Source: Pelomonas sp963422775
Lineage (GTDB): Bacteria; Pseudomonadota; Gammaproteobacteria; Burkholderiales; Burkholderiaceae_C
Length of the DNA stretch: 64,000 nt
Direction: 5' to 3'
NCBI GenBank assembly: GCA_963422775.4
Contig: CAUJSJ030000169.1
Span: 1-64,000, forward strand
How positions within the stretch are numbered: position 1 is the first letter of the stretch; each line of letters begins with the position of its first letter. This document shows positions 1 through 9,105 of the stretch, piece by piece. The notes under the pieces were generated by a model that saw only the letters and a list, made by a program, of their open reading frames with translations, was not told the origin of the DNA and did not search any database. Made by a program: the position numbers and the translations under genes.

Positions 1-322
1 CCAGGGCCTCGGCCTGGGCGGCAGGGCCGGCCACGTCGAGCAGCTTGTCGATATGGCGTTGCAGTTCGTCCAGGCGCTGTTCGCGCAGCGAGGTCTGCAG
101 TTCCTGCCGCGTGCTGCCGCTGGGCAGGGCCAGGCTGATCAGCTTGGACATCAGCTGCTGGACGCGCTCCGGCACGCCGCCGTTGGCCGCCGCCGCGGGC
201 TCGCCGCCACCTTCGATGGCGTAGGCGCGGGCGTAGTTCTCGGGCGTGGGCTCCAGGCGAGCCTGCGCCAGGCGTTGCAAAGCGGCCTTGGCCAGTTGGG
301 CCGGTGGCAGTTGGGAACGCAT
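1..322 (-). CDS. Probable GGDEF-family diguanylate cyclase, N-terminal part only
   Basis: The frame is open from an ATG at 322 to the left window edge (107 codons), so only the N terminus is visible. It starts MRSQLPPAQLAKAAL and carries an EPTPENYARAYA segment. From memory this pattern opens many Burkholderiales proteins that end in a GGDEF domain, but no catalytic motif lies inside the window. The residues 45-107 are helical and rich in Leu, Gln and Glu. It sits just downstream of a receiver-GGDEF-EAL gene on the same strand with an 83-bp gap, which fits a c-di-GMP locus. The family call is inference; that a coding region exists is well supported by reading frame and codon use. Confidence 0.5.
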   Translation of the reverse strand, partial: MRSQLPPAQLAKAALQRLAQARLEPTPENYARAYAIEGGGEPAAAANGGVPERVQQLMSKLISLALPSGSTRQELQTSLREQRLDELQRHIDKLLDVAGPAAQAEAL

Positions 323-405
323 GTCAGTGCCGCCCGGCCGTCAGAAGGTAGTGATGCCCCACCACCGGGGGCAGCGAGCAACGCACACGAGGGGGCTGCA
401 TCATT

Positions 406-2628
406 TCAGCCTTGCCCGCGTGACGCGGCGTCGCTGGCGCCGTCGGCCTGCGTGATCCAGGGCGCCTTGCGCGGCAGCACGGTCTGGGCGATCCAGCGCT
501 CCAGCTCGTCGGGCGGCAGCGGCTTGCTGAACAGAAAACCCTGCATCAAAGAGCAGCCCAGGCGGTGCAGCACCTCCATCTGGCGCAACGTCTCCACGCC
601 CTCGGCGATCACGCGCAGGCCCAGGGCGCGCGCCAGCGCAATGATGGCGGTGACGACGGCCGAACTCTGCGGCGTGATGCCCAGGTCGCGCACGAAGGTG
701 CGGTCGATCTTCACTTCCGAGATCGGCAGCGTGGTCAGGTAGGCGAGGGACGAGTAACCCGTGCCGAAGTCGTCGATGGAGATCTCGACGCCCACTTCGT
801 TGAGGCGATGCAGGGACGGGATGACGTTCTGCAGGTCCTTCATCAGGTTGTTCTCGGTGATCTCGAGCTGGATGGACCGATGCGGCACGCCGTAGGCGCT
901 GACGCACTGGTGGATGTGCTCGACGAGATCGGTGCGCTCGAAAAGGCGGCTGGGCAGGTTGACGGCGATGGAGTCCGAGAAGCCGAACTGCAGCTGCCAG
1001 AGCTTGGCCTGGCGGGCGGCTTCCTTCAGCGCCCACTCGGACAGCGGCACGATGAGGCCGGTTTCCTCGGCCAGCGGAATGAAGTCGGCCGGCGGCACGA
1101 GCACGTTGCCGCGCTGCCAGCGCATCAGCGCCTCGGCGCCCACCATGCGGGCGGCGCGCACGTCGATCTTGGGCTGGTAGTGCAGCACGATCTCGTTGCG
1201 CTCCAGCGCCTTGTGCAGCGCGCTTTCCAGCTCCAGCTTCTGCTTGCCGTGACCGGCCAGCTGCGGCGAATACACGGCCGAGGCGTTGCGGCCCTGGCTC
1301 TTGACGGCGTACATCGCGACGTCGGAATTGCGCAGCAGGTCGGCCATGGTCTGGCCGTCGCGCGGGTAAAGCGCGATGCCCACGCTGGCCGTCACGAAGC
1401 ATTCCTGGCCGCCGACGAAGATGGGCTCACGCAGGGCGTCCAGCACGCGCTGGGCGACGCGCTCGGCATCGCGTTCGTCGGCCACCTCGGGCAGCAGGGC
1501 GACGAACTCGTCGCCGCCCAGGCGCCCCACGGCTTCCAGGCCGCGGTGACTGCGGTTGCCCAGCCCGTCGAGCACGCCTTCGAGGATCTGGTCCGAGTGG
1601 CGCACGCAGCCACGCAGGCGACGGCCGACCTCGATGAGGAGCTCGTCGCCGGCCGCGTGGCCCAGGGTGTCGTTGATGACCTTGAAGCGGTCCAGGTCGA
1701 TCAGCAGCAGGCCCACCTCGTGGCCGCCGCGGCGGGCGCTCTCGATGGCGCGCTCGACGCGATAGATCAGCTGGCGGCGGTTGGGCAGGCCGGTCAGCGC
1801 GTCGAAGTGGGCCAGCTGGCGGATGCGGTCCTCGGCCTGGCGGCGGTCGGTCACGTCCTGCAGGATGCCGGTGTAGCCGTTCACGGCGCCCTGCTCGCTG
1901 AACTCGGGCTCGGCCTCGATGTGGACAACGCGCTGGCGGCCGTCCGGCAGGGTCAGCGGCAGATCGGCGACGAGGACCGACGTGCGGGCAATGACGTCGT
2001 GCAGCCCTCGCAGGAAGACGTGGCGGTCGTCGGCGGGCACCATGCGCATGACGCCGATGAAATCCAGCCGGTCCTGCGGGCCACGGCCGAAGACCCGCAG
2101 GCCCTCGGCGGAGATCGCGAAGCTGGCAGGCGCATCGCGCCACCATTCGAAGCTGCCCATGCGCGCCAGATCCTGGGCGCGGGCGAGCTTGGCCTTGCTG
2201 CGCTCCAGTTCCAGCCGCGTGCGCGAACTGCGCAGCAGGTAACGCAGGCGGCCGTCCAGCAGGCTCCATTGCGGCGACTTGACGAAGAAGTCCGTGGCGC
2301 CGGCCTGGTAGGCGCGGTTGATGGAAGCCTCGTCGTCCAGGCCGGTCAGCATCAGCACCGGCATGGATTCGAAGCCGGGCGTGGCGCGCAGCAGCGAGCA
2401 GGTCTCGAAGCCGTCGAGCTCGGGCATCAGCGCGTCCAGCACGACGACATCGGGTGCGCGCGCGGACAGCAGGCCCAGCGCCTCAGTGCCGCCAGCAGCC
2501 TCGGTAACTTCAAAGCCGCGCTCGCGCAGTGCGGCAGCGGTCAACAGCAGATTGACCTCGTCATCGTCCACCAGCAGCACGCGGGGGCGCGGCGGCAGGT
2601 CGTCGAGGGCTTGACCGGGAGGCAGCAT
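406..2628 (-). CDS. Response regulator with PAS, GGDEF and EAL domains (c-di-GMP turnover)
   Basis: 740 aa. Order: receiver domain (about 15-135, phospho-acceptor Asp65 in VVVLDALMP), PAS-like sensor (about 150-265), GGDEF domain (signature GGDEF at 371-375), EAL domain (EAL at 499-501). All usual phosphodiesterase residues are visible: EAL, the Asn of AVNLPS, EITE, DDFGTGYSS, VKIDR, EGVET and QGFLFSKP, so c-di-GMP hydrolysis is expected. The GGDEF signature is also intact, but about 20 residues (347-366) are inserted between RHSD, the usual inhibitory-site position, and VGRLGGDEF. It begins 12 bp after the Hpt gene, which is the likely phosphodonor partner. Net activity (cyclase or phosphodiesterase) cannot be told from sequence. 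Confidence 0.93.
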   Translation of the reverse strand: MLPPGQALDDLPPRPRVLLVDDDEVNLLLTAAALRERGFEVTEAAGGTEALGLLSARAPDVVVLDALMPELDGFETCSLLRATPGFESMPVLMLTGLDDEASINRAYQAGATDFFVKSPQWSLLDGRLRYLLRSSRTRLELERSKAKLARAQDLARMGSFEWWRDAPASFAISAEGLRVFGRGPQDRLDFIGVMRMVPADDRHVFLRGLHDVIARTSVLVADLPLTLPDGRQRVVHIEAEPEFSEQGAVNGYTGILQDVTDRRQAEDRIRQLAHFDALTGLPNRRQLIYRVERAIESARRGGHEVGLLLIDLDRFKVINDTLGHAAGDELLIEVGRRLRGCVRHSDQILEGVLDGLGNRSHRGLEAVGRLGGDEFVALLPEVADERDAERVAQRVLDALREPIFVGGQECFVTASVGIALYPRDGQTMADLLRNSDVAMYAVKSQGRNASAVYSPQLAGHGKQKLELESALHKALERNEIVLHYQPKIDVRAARMVGAEALMRWQRGNVLVPPADFIPLAEETGLIVPLSEWALKEAARQAKLWQLQFGFSDSIAVNLPSRLFERTDLVEHIHQCVSAYGVPHRSIQLEITENNLMKDLQNVIPSLHRLNEVGVEISIDDFGTGYSSLAYLTTLPISEVKIDRTFVRDLGITPQSSAVVTAIIALARALGLRVIAEGVETLRQMEVLHRLGCSLMQGFLFSKPLPPDELERWIAQTVLPRKAPWITQADGASDAASRGQG

Positions 2629-2640
2629 GAGGTGCTTGTG

Positions 2641-3009
2641 TCAGAGCAGCGCGGCCAGAGCCGTGCGCACCTGTTGGATGTCTTGGAGCATAGCGTCCAA
2701 CTGTTCGGACAGGCCCTGCACCTGGCCGTCGCGTGCCATGGTTTCGATGCCGGCACAACGCGCAGACAGGGCCATCGCGCCAAGGCTGGCGGACGAGGAC
2801 TTCAGCGTGTGGCTGACGTGACGCACGACGGCGAGATCAGGTGTGCCGCCTTCACGGGCGCGGGCGAGGTCGGGGAGCAAACGGTCCAGTGAGTTGGAGA
2901 AGGCGTTCACGACACGCTCCAGCAGCTTGTTGCCGCCGCTCGGATCGAGCTCGCGCAGGCGGCGAATCGCCTCAGGATCGAGCAGTGCAGCGGGATGGGA
3001 GGCGGTCAT
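2641..3009 (-). CDS. Hpt (histidine phosphotransfer) domain protein
   Basis: 122 aa, a single Hpt four-helix domain. The phosphorylatable residue is His67 in the motif HTLKSSSASLGA, and the helices before and after have the usual heptad leucines (for example FSNSLDRLLPDL and QLDAMLQDI). Such proteins pass phosphoryl groups between a hybrid kinase and a receiver. The next gene downstream, 12 bp away on the same strand, starts with a receiver domain, so the two most likely form the last two steps of a phosphorelay that controls c-di-GMP. The kinase that feeds it is not certain; the divergent kinase at 3181 lacks a receiver of its own. Confidence 0.9.
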   Translation of the reverse strand: MTASHPAALLDPEAIRRLRELDPSGGNKLLERVVNAFSNSLDRLLPDLARAREGGTPDLAVVRHVSHTLKSSSASLGAMALSARCAGIETMARDGQVQGLSEQLDAMLQDIQQVRTALAALL

Positions 3010-3144
3010 GAACTGGTCTGCGGGTCTAGGGACTCTGCATGCCTAAATGTATCTCGGGTAGGAGGGGGGCAAGCCGCGAAGGAATGCACAGATTCCGCCA
3101 GGCTCGCTGTGGCTATTGACATCGGCAAGGCCATGCCTCGCGGA

Positions 3145-3173
3145 CCGGATGCAGAGCAAGCGCTGCCTACAAT
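3145..3173 (+). promoter_or_regulatory. Candidate promoter giving a leaderless mRNA
   Basis: A good -10 hexamer TACAAT (3168-3173) lies 7 bases before the chosen ATG at 3181, so a transcript would start at or next to the start codon. No clear Shine-Dalgarno sequence is seen, in line with a leaderless message. The -35 is weak (around 3145-3150). The position is seen; the function is inference. Confidence 0.4.
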
Positions 3174-3180
3174 GCCCGGC

Positions 3181-4509
3181 ATGAACAGCCTCAGCGACGA
3201 CAGTGCGCTCACGCCGCGCCGCCAGGAGCGACGGCTGCCGATGCGGCTGCTGGTGCTGGGTCTGGCCGCGGCGACGCTGCTGATGCTCGTGCTGGGCAGT
3301 CTGGCTGTGCTGGCGCTGATGCGAGTCTGGGGCGGCGAGGTCGGCCTCGTGCATGCGGCGCTGGTGCTGACGGCATTCTTCACCGGAGTCATGGTGCTCG
3401 TCGCGGCGGCGCTGGGCTGGCATGCCGGCGTGCGGCTGACGCGCCAGCGCCTGGCCGAGCCGCTTCGCGAGGCGCGTCAGCAGTTGTTGATGCAGGCGCA
3501 GCTGCAGCGCGACTGGCAATGGGCGACTGACAGTTCTCACCGGCTCGTGCGCTGGCAGGCGCCGCAGGGCGCGCCGTCGTCAAGCTGGGTGGGCGCGGGT
3601 GCGAGCACCCAGCAGCTGTGGGAGCGCTTCGAGGCCGCCGCGCCGGTCGCCCAGTTGCGCGAGCGGCTGGACGCGCAGCAGTCCTTCGCCGACCTGCTGC
3701 TCACCGCGGCCGATGGCAGCACGCAGTGGCGCCTTCGCGGCATGCCTTGCATCGATTCGCTGGGCCATTTCGCGGGTTATCTGGGCACGGCCCGGCCGGA
3801 CGAGCCCGCTGCCGTGGTGGCCCCGCAGGCCCCGCCCGATCTGGCCGCCGAACACGAGTCCTTCAGCTACACGGTCTCCCACGACCTGCGCGCGCCGCTG
3901 CGTGTCGTCGAGGGCTTTGCGCGCATCCTGAAGGAGGACTACGGCGCGCGGCTGGACCGGGTGGGCAACGACCACCTCGACCGTGTCATGAGCGCCGCGG
4001 CGCGCATGAACAGCATGATCGATGCGCTGCTGTCGCTGAGCCAGCTGTCGACGCGGCCGCTGGCCTGCCAGCAGGTCAACCTGTCGCAGCAGGCCGGCTA
4101 TGTGATGGAGGAGCTCAAGCGTTCGGCGCCGCAGCGCGAGCTGGCGCTGGACATCGAGCCGGGCCTGATGGTGCAGGGCGACCCGACGCTGTTGCGCATG
4201 GTGCTGGAGAACCTGCTGGGCAATGCCTGGAAGTACAGCGCCAAGGTGGAGTCCACCGAGATCGGTTTCGGCAGCGTGCAGCAGGGCGGGCGGCGCGTCT
4301 TCGTCGTGTCGGACAACGGCGCGGGCTTCGACATGCGCTTTGCCGAGCGCCTGTTCGGCGTCTTCCAGCGCCTGCACAGCGCCAGCGACTTCCAGGGCAC
4401 GGGCGTGGGCCTGGCGCTGGTGCGGCGCATCGTGCGCCGCCATGGCGGGGACATCTGGGCCGAGTCGGCGGTGGGCGAGGGCGCCCGCTTTTACTTCACC
4501 TTGGACTGA
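3181..4509 (+). CDS. Membrane sensor histidine kinase, phytochrome-type dimerisation domain
   Basis: 442 aa from the ATG at 3181; the frame is open further upstream, but the extra residues look unlike protein and the -10 box lies there. Two hydrophobic segments (about 20-45 and 55-80) flank a short loop, followed by a PAS-like linker with a Trp-rich stretch. The HisKA domain carries SHDLRAPLR with His234. ATP-binding boxes follow: LLGNAWKYS (N), DNGAGFD (G1) and GTGVGLAL (G2). It has no receiver domain. It is divergent from the Hpt/GGDEF-EAL pair, and it could be the kinase for that Hpt protein, though nothing in the sequence proves the pairing. Confidence 0.9.
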   Translation: MNSLSDDSALTPRRQERRLPMRLLVLGLAAATLLMLVLGSLAVLALMRVWGGEVGLVHAALVLTAFFTGVMVLVAAALGWHAGVRLTRQRLAEPLREARQQLLMQAQLQRDWQWATDSSHRLVRWQAPQGAPSSSWVGAGASTQQLWERFEAAAPVAQLRERLDAQQSFADLLLTAADGSTQWRLRGMPCIDSLGHFAGYLGTARPDEPAAVVAPQAPPDLAAEHESFSYTVSHDLRAPLRVVEGFARILKEDYGARLDRVGNDHLDRVMSAAARMNSMIDALLSLSQLSTRPLACQQVNLSQQAGYVMEELKRSAPQRELALDIEPGLMVQGDPTLLRMVLENLLGNAWKYSAKVESTEIGFGSVQQGGRRVFVVSDNGAGFDMRFAERLFGVFQRLHSASDFQGTGVGLALVRRIVRRHGGDIWAESAVGEGARFYFTLD

Positions 4510-4624
4510 GCCCCTCGTCCAAGGAGTACCTTGGCCGGTCCCCCGAGGGGACGGCGATGCTTGCGGCGTCGAGCCGCAAGCACATCGCCAGAGCGGGCCG
4601 GCTTGGGAGCGGCCCGGCGCTCGG
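4510..4624. repeat. Structured intergenic repeat, copy 1
   Basis: Read on the minus strand this copy matches the element at 13353-13485. An identical block of about 31 bases (hairpin GGGCCG..CGGCCC) is followed by an outer stem GGCGAT/ATCGCC, an inner stem (here GCTTGCGGC/GCCGCAAGC with loop TCGAC), then hairpin GTCCCC-TC-GGGGGAC, and a last hairpin CCAAGG-agta-CCTTGG at 4519-4534. The inner stem differs from copy 2 on both sides while pairing is kept. It fills most of the space between the convergent kinase and ANTAR genes. Confidence 0.75.
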
Positions 4625-4661
4625 TCCGCAGGCGGGCACGACGGCCGCTGAGATCGGTAAG

Positions 4662-5288
4662 TCAGCGCTGGCCGGGTCGGGCCAGCAGCTCCAACGCATC
4701 GACGATGCGCCGCGCCTGCTCCGGCAGGCTGTGTCCGTCGGCCGAGGCCAGGCTCATCAGGCGGGCCAGGGCCTCGTCGCGTGGCAGCGAGTAGCGGTGC
4801 ATCAGCACGCCGACGGCCAGCGCCGTTGCGTCCAGCAGCGGCAGCTCGGAGGGGCTTTCGAAAGCCGCGGCCGGCGTGGCCGATGCGGCGGCCGGCGTGC
4901 CGGCGGGGGCGGGCGGGTGCGGGGTCGAACGGGCAAAGGCCGCCTCGACAGCCGGCACGATCTGCGAGATGTCCAGCGGCTTGACGAGGTAGGCGACGGC
5001 GCCCAGCTCCTTGACCTTGGCCACCGTGGCCTCATCGGCAAAGGCCGACAGGAACATGAAGGGCGTCTGCAGGAATTCGCGCAGGTAGGCGGCCACGTCG
5101 AAGCCGGTCAGGCCCTCCATGCGGATGTCGAGCAGGGCCAGCTCGGGCCGGTGTTCGCGCGCCAGCAGGATGGCGTCGTCGCCGTTGTCGGCGTCGATGA
5201 CCTCGAAGCCGGCCTGCGTGAGCCCATAGCTCAGCGTTGCCAGTACCAGTCTGTCGTCGTCGACGACCAGGATCTTGCCCTTGCTCAC
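4662..5288 (-). CDS. Response regulator with RNA-binding ANTAR domain
   Basis: 208 aa. The N-terminal receiver (1-120) has the acidic pocket D10-D12, phospho-acceptor Asp54 (LALLDIRMEG) and Lys in YLVKPLD. A Pro/Ala-rich linker (about 125-150) leads to a C-terminal ANTAR three-helix domain (ATALAVGVLMHRYSLPRDEA onwards). ANTAR regulators bind paired small hairpins in mRNA leaders and prevent termination when phosphorylated. It starts 13 bp after the HisKA_2-type kinase gene, a usual pairing for ANTAR regulators, so the kinase is the likely partner. No two-hairpin ANTAR target was recognised in the window. Confidence 0.88.
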   Translation of the reverse strand: MSKGKILVVDDDRLVLATLSYGLTQAGFEVIDADNGDDAILLAREHRPELALLDIRMEGLTGFDVAAYLREFLQTPFMFLSAFADEATVAKVKELGAVAYLVKPLDISQIVPAVEAAFARSTPHPPAPAGTPAAASATPAAAFESPSELPLLDATALAVGVLMHRYSLPRDEALARLMSLASADGHSLPEQARRIVDALELLARPGQR

Positions 5289-5301
5289 CGCGCCCCTTAA
5301 C

Positions 5302-7756
5302 TCAACCAGAACTTGATTTTGTGGCCGGATTGTGAACTACGCTGGGTGGAATCAGTTCCAGCCTGCAAACCACGTCGCCGTCTTGCTGCTCCAGGCTCAG
5401 GATGGCACTGCGGCGCGGCAGCAGCGCGCGCACCAGGCCCAGGCCCGACACGCCGCTCTTCACGTTCAGCAGCACGAAGCCCTCCGGCAACTGACCGGGG
5501 TTGACGATCTCGACGGTGACGCCCGCCATGTCGCAGATGAGCTGGCAGCGCACCTGGGCCCCGTGGCTGTGCCGCAGCGCATTGCCGAGCAGCTCGTTGA
5601 GGCTCAGCGCGATGGGGATGGCCTCGGCTTCGGGCAGGCACCAGTCGTCCAGCAGCGCGCCGCCTTCGGTCGCCGTGGTGATGACGCGGCCCTGCATGCG
5701 CTGCACCGATCCGACGATGGCATCGAACACGCGCTTGAGCAGCAGCGGCCCGGTGGCGCCCACCTGCAGGCCATAGACCTGCGCGATGGCCTGAACCTGG
5801 CCCACGGCCTCCTTCAGCACGCCAGCGACCTCTGGGCGGCGCGCGGCGATCTGCTGCAGCAGGCCGGCCACGCCCTGCAGGTTGTTCTTGATGCGGTGGT
5901 GCACCTCGCGCACCAGCAGCTCACGCTGCGAGATGGCGGCCTGCAGGCGTGCCTGTTCGGCGGCGCGCTGCTCGGTGACGTCGCTGGCCACGAGCAGCAG
6001 CAGCTCGGGCGTGTCGTCGCCACCCACGCCGGCCAGGTGCAACAGCCGCGCGTCCCAGATGCGCGTCGAGCCGCCGGCCGGCACGTGGTATTCCCGCTGC
6101 ACGACGGTCTGCGATGCCAGCGCCTCGCGCATGTCTGCCACGACCTGGGCGCCCGTCTCGGCGCCGAAGAGCTGCGCCGGCGTGCCGCCGAGCAGCGCCG
6201 CCTCGGGTCGGCCGGCCAATGCCGCAGCGGCATGGTTGAGCTTGACGACGCGCAGGCTCTGCGCCTCGTGCAGCGTGATGGCCAGCGGCGCAGCCTCGAT
6301 GATGCGGGCCAGGGACGCCTGGGCCAGCCGGCTCTGGGCCTCGGCCTGGCGGCGGCGGTCGATGTCCAGCAGCGCGTAGGTCAGCTGCGTGCTGCCGTCC
6401 TCGCGCGGTGTCTGCACGGCGTTGCCGATGACCCAGAACTCGCGCCCGTCGCGGCCGCGCAGCCGGCATTCGAAGACGTCGGTGCCCGGCTCGGCGTGGA
6501 AGGCGTGGTCGTCGTCCTCGGGCGCGAGCACGCCCATGGGCTGGCCCTGCACGTCCTCGAGCTCGCAGCCGAACATGCGGCGCGCCGAGCGGTTCATCCA
6601 CTCGATGCCGTCCGGCCCGACGGAGACGATGCCCACGAGCACCGAGTCCAGCACCGCGCGTTCGCTCTCGGCGCGCAGCAGCAACGCGTTCTCGGCCTGG
6701 GGCCTGGGCCGTGACGTCCAGCGTGACGACCGAGGTCGAGCGCCGGCCACCGGCCAGCAGCCCCGGCGCCACGCGCGTCAGCAGCCAGCGCCGGCCCAGC
6801 TCCGGGTGGCGCACGGCGTAGCGCACTTCGACGGGGTCGCCACGCTTGAGCGCGCGCTGCAGGCGTTCGAACTCGGGCAGCGAGGCCGGCTCGACGATGT
6901 CGCGGTGGATGCCCTGCAGCGAGCCCGGCGTGCTGGGCGGCTTGCCGCCGGTCTTGAACGGCGAGCCCTTGCGGTGGGCCTTGAGCCAGCCGGCCTCGGG
7001 CTGGAAGGTGGCAAGGCCCACGGCCGCAGTGTCCATCAGGGCGTCGAGTTGCTGATGGGCGAGGTCGCGCTCGTGCAGCGTGCTCTGGTCCTCCAGCACG
7101 GCCAGCAGCAGGGCGCGGCCCTTGTGGCGCCACAGGCGCAACCGAGCCTGCAGCCAGCGCTGCTGGCCCTGGGGGTCGGTGAACTCGGCCTCGGTGATGA
7201 GGGGGCCGTCCTGTGGGCGCTGGGCGGTCAGCGCCGGCAGCGGCGTGCCGCGGTACCAGCCGAGCAGGGCTTGCAGCAGATCGGGCAGGTCGTTCAGGTG
7301 GCGGGGCGAGCCGGCATAGAGGGCGGCGAAGGCGGCGTTGTGGCGCAGCAGGCTGCCGCTGGCGGCATCGGCCAGCACGGCCGGCAGCGGCAGCAGCGCC
7401 AGCCATTCCGCCAGCGGCGGCTCGCCGGGGTCGGCGGCGCTGAGGCGGGCATGCAGCAGCCAGTTGGGGCGCTCGCGCAGCAGATGCAGCGTGGCGCGCT
7501 GGCCGTCGGCCAGCTTCAGTGGCGGCGCGGGCGGCGGCGCACGGCCGGCGTCAATGGCCTGGGTGGCTTCGCGCAGCCAGGACTCCAGCCGGGCACCCGC
7601 CGCATGGCGCAGCAGCCGCCAGCCCTCGGCGGCATCGACCCCCAGCCATTCGCGTGCGGCGGGGTTGGCGCGCAACGCGGACAGGTCGGCCCGCAGCGTC
7701 AGGACCGGGTCGCCGATGAGATCGAGCAGGGATGTGGAGGCGGGCGGCCCGAACAT
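5302..7756 (-). CDS. Multi-PAS HisKA_2-type sensor histidine kinase, frame broken by one base
   Basis: Reading starts at the ATG at 7756 (MFGPPASTSLLDLIGDPVL) and runs to about 6703, then continues in another frame to the stop at 5302. The break is one extra base in a four-G run at 6699-6702; removing it joins VVTLDVTAQ to AQAENALLL and gives about 817 aa. The N terminus holds several PAS-like sensor segments, the middle has PAS folds with MNRSARRMFG, and the end has the H-box REVHHRIKNNLQGVAGLLQ and an ATPase domain (LLGNALRHSHG, SGLGLVRALL). No membrane segment is visible. It precedes the ANTAR regulator by 13 bp and probably phosphorylates it. Sequencing error is the simplest cause of the break. 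Confidence 0.8.
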
Positions 7757-7824
7757 GGTTCAGCCGTCCGACGAGGGCCGGCTCGCTGGAGCCAGGCAGC
7801 CGAGCGTGCCCGAAGGCGCCGCGC

Positions 7825-9009
7825 TCATTCGAGCTGTGCAGCCTTGTGCAAGGCCCTCAGCACGCAGGCGTTGATCTCGCCGGCGCCCAGCATCAACGCG
7901 TCGGCGCAGTCGCGGTAGTCGAACACCGACTCGGCCTCCAGCGCCCGCACGAGTTGCAGATAGGGGTGGTAGGGGCCGCTGCCCTCCACCAGTGCCTGGC
8001 GCACGCCCTCTGGCACGGGGATGGATTGCAGCAGCTTCTCAAAGGGCTGCTTGAGCATGTGGTCCAGCAGCGAGAACAGGCCACAGATGAACATCTCGTC
8101 GCGCTGCTCGCGCTCGCTCATGTTCTGCGCGAACTCTTCCATCAGCAGGCCTCGGCGCAGCGCGCCGAACATGATGGGGCGCATGCTGTGGTCCTTGCTG
8201 GCCGTCGTCAGCAGCAGGGCCAGCCAGCGCTTCATGCGGGCATAGCCCAGCAGCATGATGGCGTGGCGGAAGCTCGACACCTCGACCGGCAGGCCGAAGG
8301 CGGCGGAGTTCAGGTAGCGCAACAGCTTGAAGGCGAGGCTCGGGTCGCGCTTGAGGGTTTGCTCCAGGCGCTCGACGTCCTCACCCTGGTCCACGCGTGA
8401 CATCAGCTCGACGATGACCTGCAGGTCGGCCGCCACCTCGGTCTTGGCTGCGCCCGGTGCGGCTTCATAGGGCCCGTCCATGGGCCAGCCGATGACGATC
8501 TCGGCGCCGGCCTTGAAGCTGGCTTCCATCGCGTCAGCACCGCGTACGCCGGCATGCACGACGGCCACGCCGGCCGGTGCAGGCTGGCCGGGTTCGAGCA
8601 CGACCTGCTTGAAGACGGCGCCCACCTCGGCGGGCAGGGGCGCATTTGGCAGGCCCTTGAGCAGGCCGCTGTGCCCGGAGGCTTTCAGCGCCACCAGTGC
8701 CGCGGTGTGGGCCGCGTCGGCCGCGATGAAGGCGGGCACCTCGATCTGCGTCGGCTGTGCCGGCGGCTGGGCGAGCAGGGCTGCCAGCAGGCTTTCACCC
8801 TGGGGGCTGATGACGACGCCACCCTTGGGCCAGGTGGCGGCCAGCGCGGCGAGCAACTCGGCGTGATCGGTCCGTGCGTCGGCGCGCAGCGGCACCAGCG
8901 TCAACCGCGTGCCGACGACGGCGCGCTGGCGGTCGATGACCGGGGCATAGCCCAGGGCAACGCCGGGCAGGATGGCGTGATCGAGGGCGTCAGGGAGGTT
9001 GTCGGACAT
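7825..9009 (-). CDS. HDOD domain protein with degenerate EAL-like N terminus
   Basis: 394 aa from MSDNLPDALD (ATG at 9009); an upstream in-frame start adds 15 unlikely residues. The N-terminal half follows the EAL fold outline (TRLTLVPLRAD, IEVPAF, AEIVIGWP) but has no EAL motif or metal ligands, as in YuxH-like proteins. The C-terminal HDOD domain (about 200-394) includes the typical LLRYLNSAAFGLP, FRHAIMLLGYARMKRWLALL segments and lacks the catalytic His-Asp pair. Such proteins are non-enzymatic signalling scaffolds linked to motility and c-di-GMP. It lies 96 bp after flgL and may be co-transcribed with it. Confidence 0.85.
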   Translation of the reverse strand: MSDNLPDALDHAILPGVALGYAPVIDRQRAVVGTRLTLVPLRADARTDHAELLAALAATWPKGGVVISPQGESLLAALLAQPPAQPTQIEVPAFIAADAAHTAALVALKASGHSGLLKGLPNAPLPAEVGAVFKQVVLEPGQPAPAGVAVVHAGVRGADAMEASFKAGAEIVIGWPMDGPYEAAPGAAKTEVAADLQVIVELMSRVDQGEDVERLEQTLKRDPSLAFKLLRYLNSAAFGLPVEVSSFRHAIMLLGYARMKRWLALLLTTASKDHSMRPIMFGALRRGLLMEEFAQNMSEREQRDEMFICGLFSLLDHMLKQPFEKLLQSIPVPEGVRQALVEGSGPYHPYLQLVRALEAESVFDYRDCADALMLGAGEINACVLRALHKAAQLE

Positions 9010-9105
9010 GGCGCGGCACTGGGGGCGGTGAATGCGGCAGTCTGCCACGCCCACCCGCTCCCCACGGCGGCAAATCGTGACAGCTTCACGGCTGCCGCGT
9101 GCCGA

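Noticed and set aside
565..2892. Long open frame on the plus strand (775 codons) opposite the GGDEF-EAL gene
   Set aside because: It mirrors the codons of the real minus-strand gene at very high GC; composition rich in His, Gln, Ala, Gly and no domain motif.
4519..4534. Terminator CCAAGG-agta-CCTTGG after the membrane kinase
   Set aside because: No T run, and it belongs to the structured repeat; not called as a terminator on its own.
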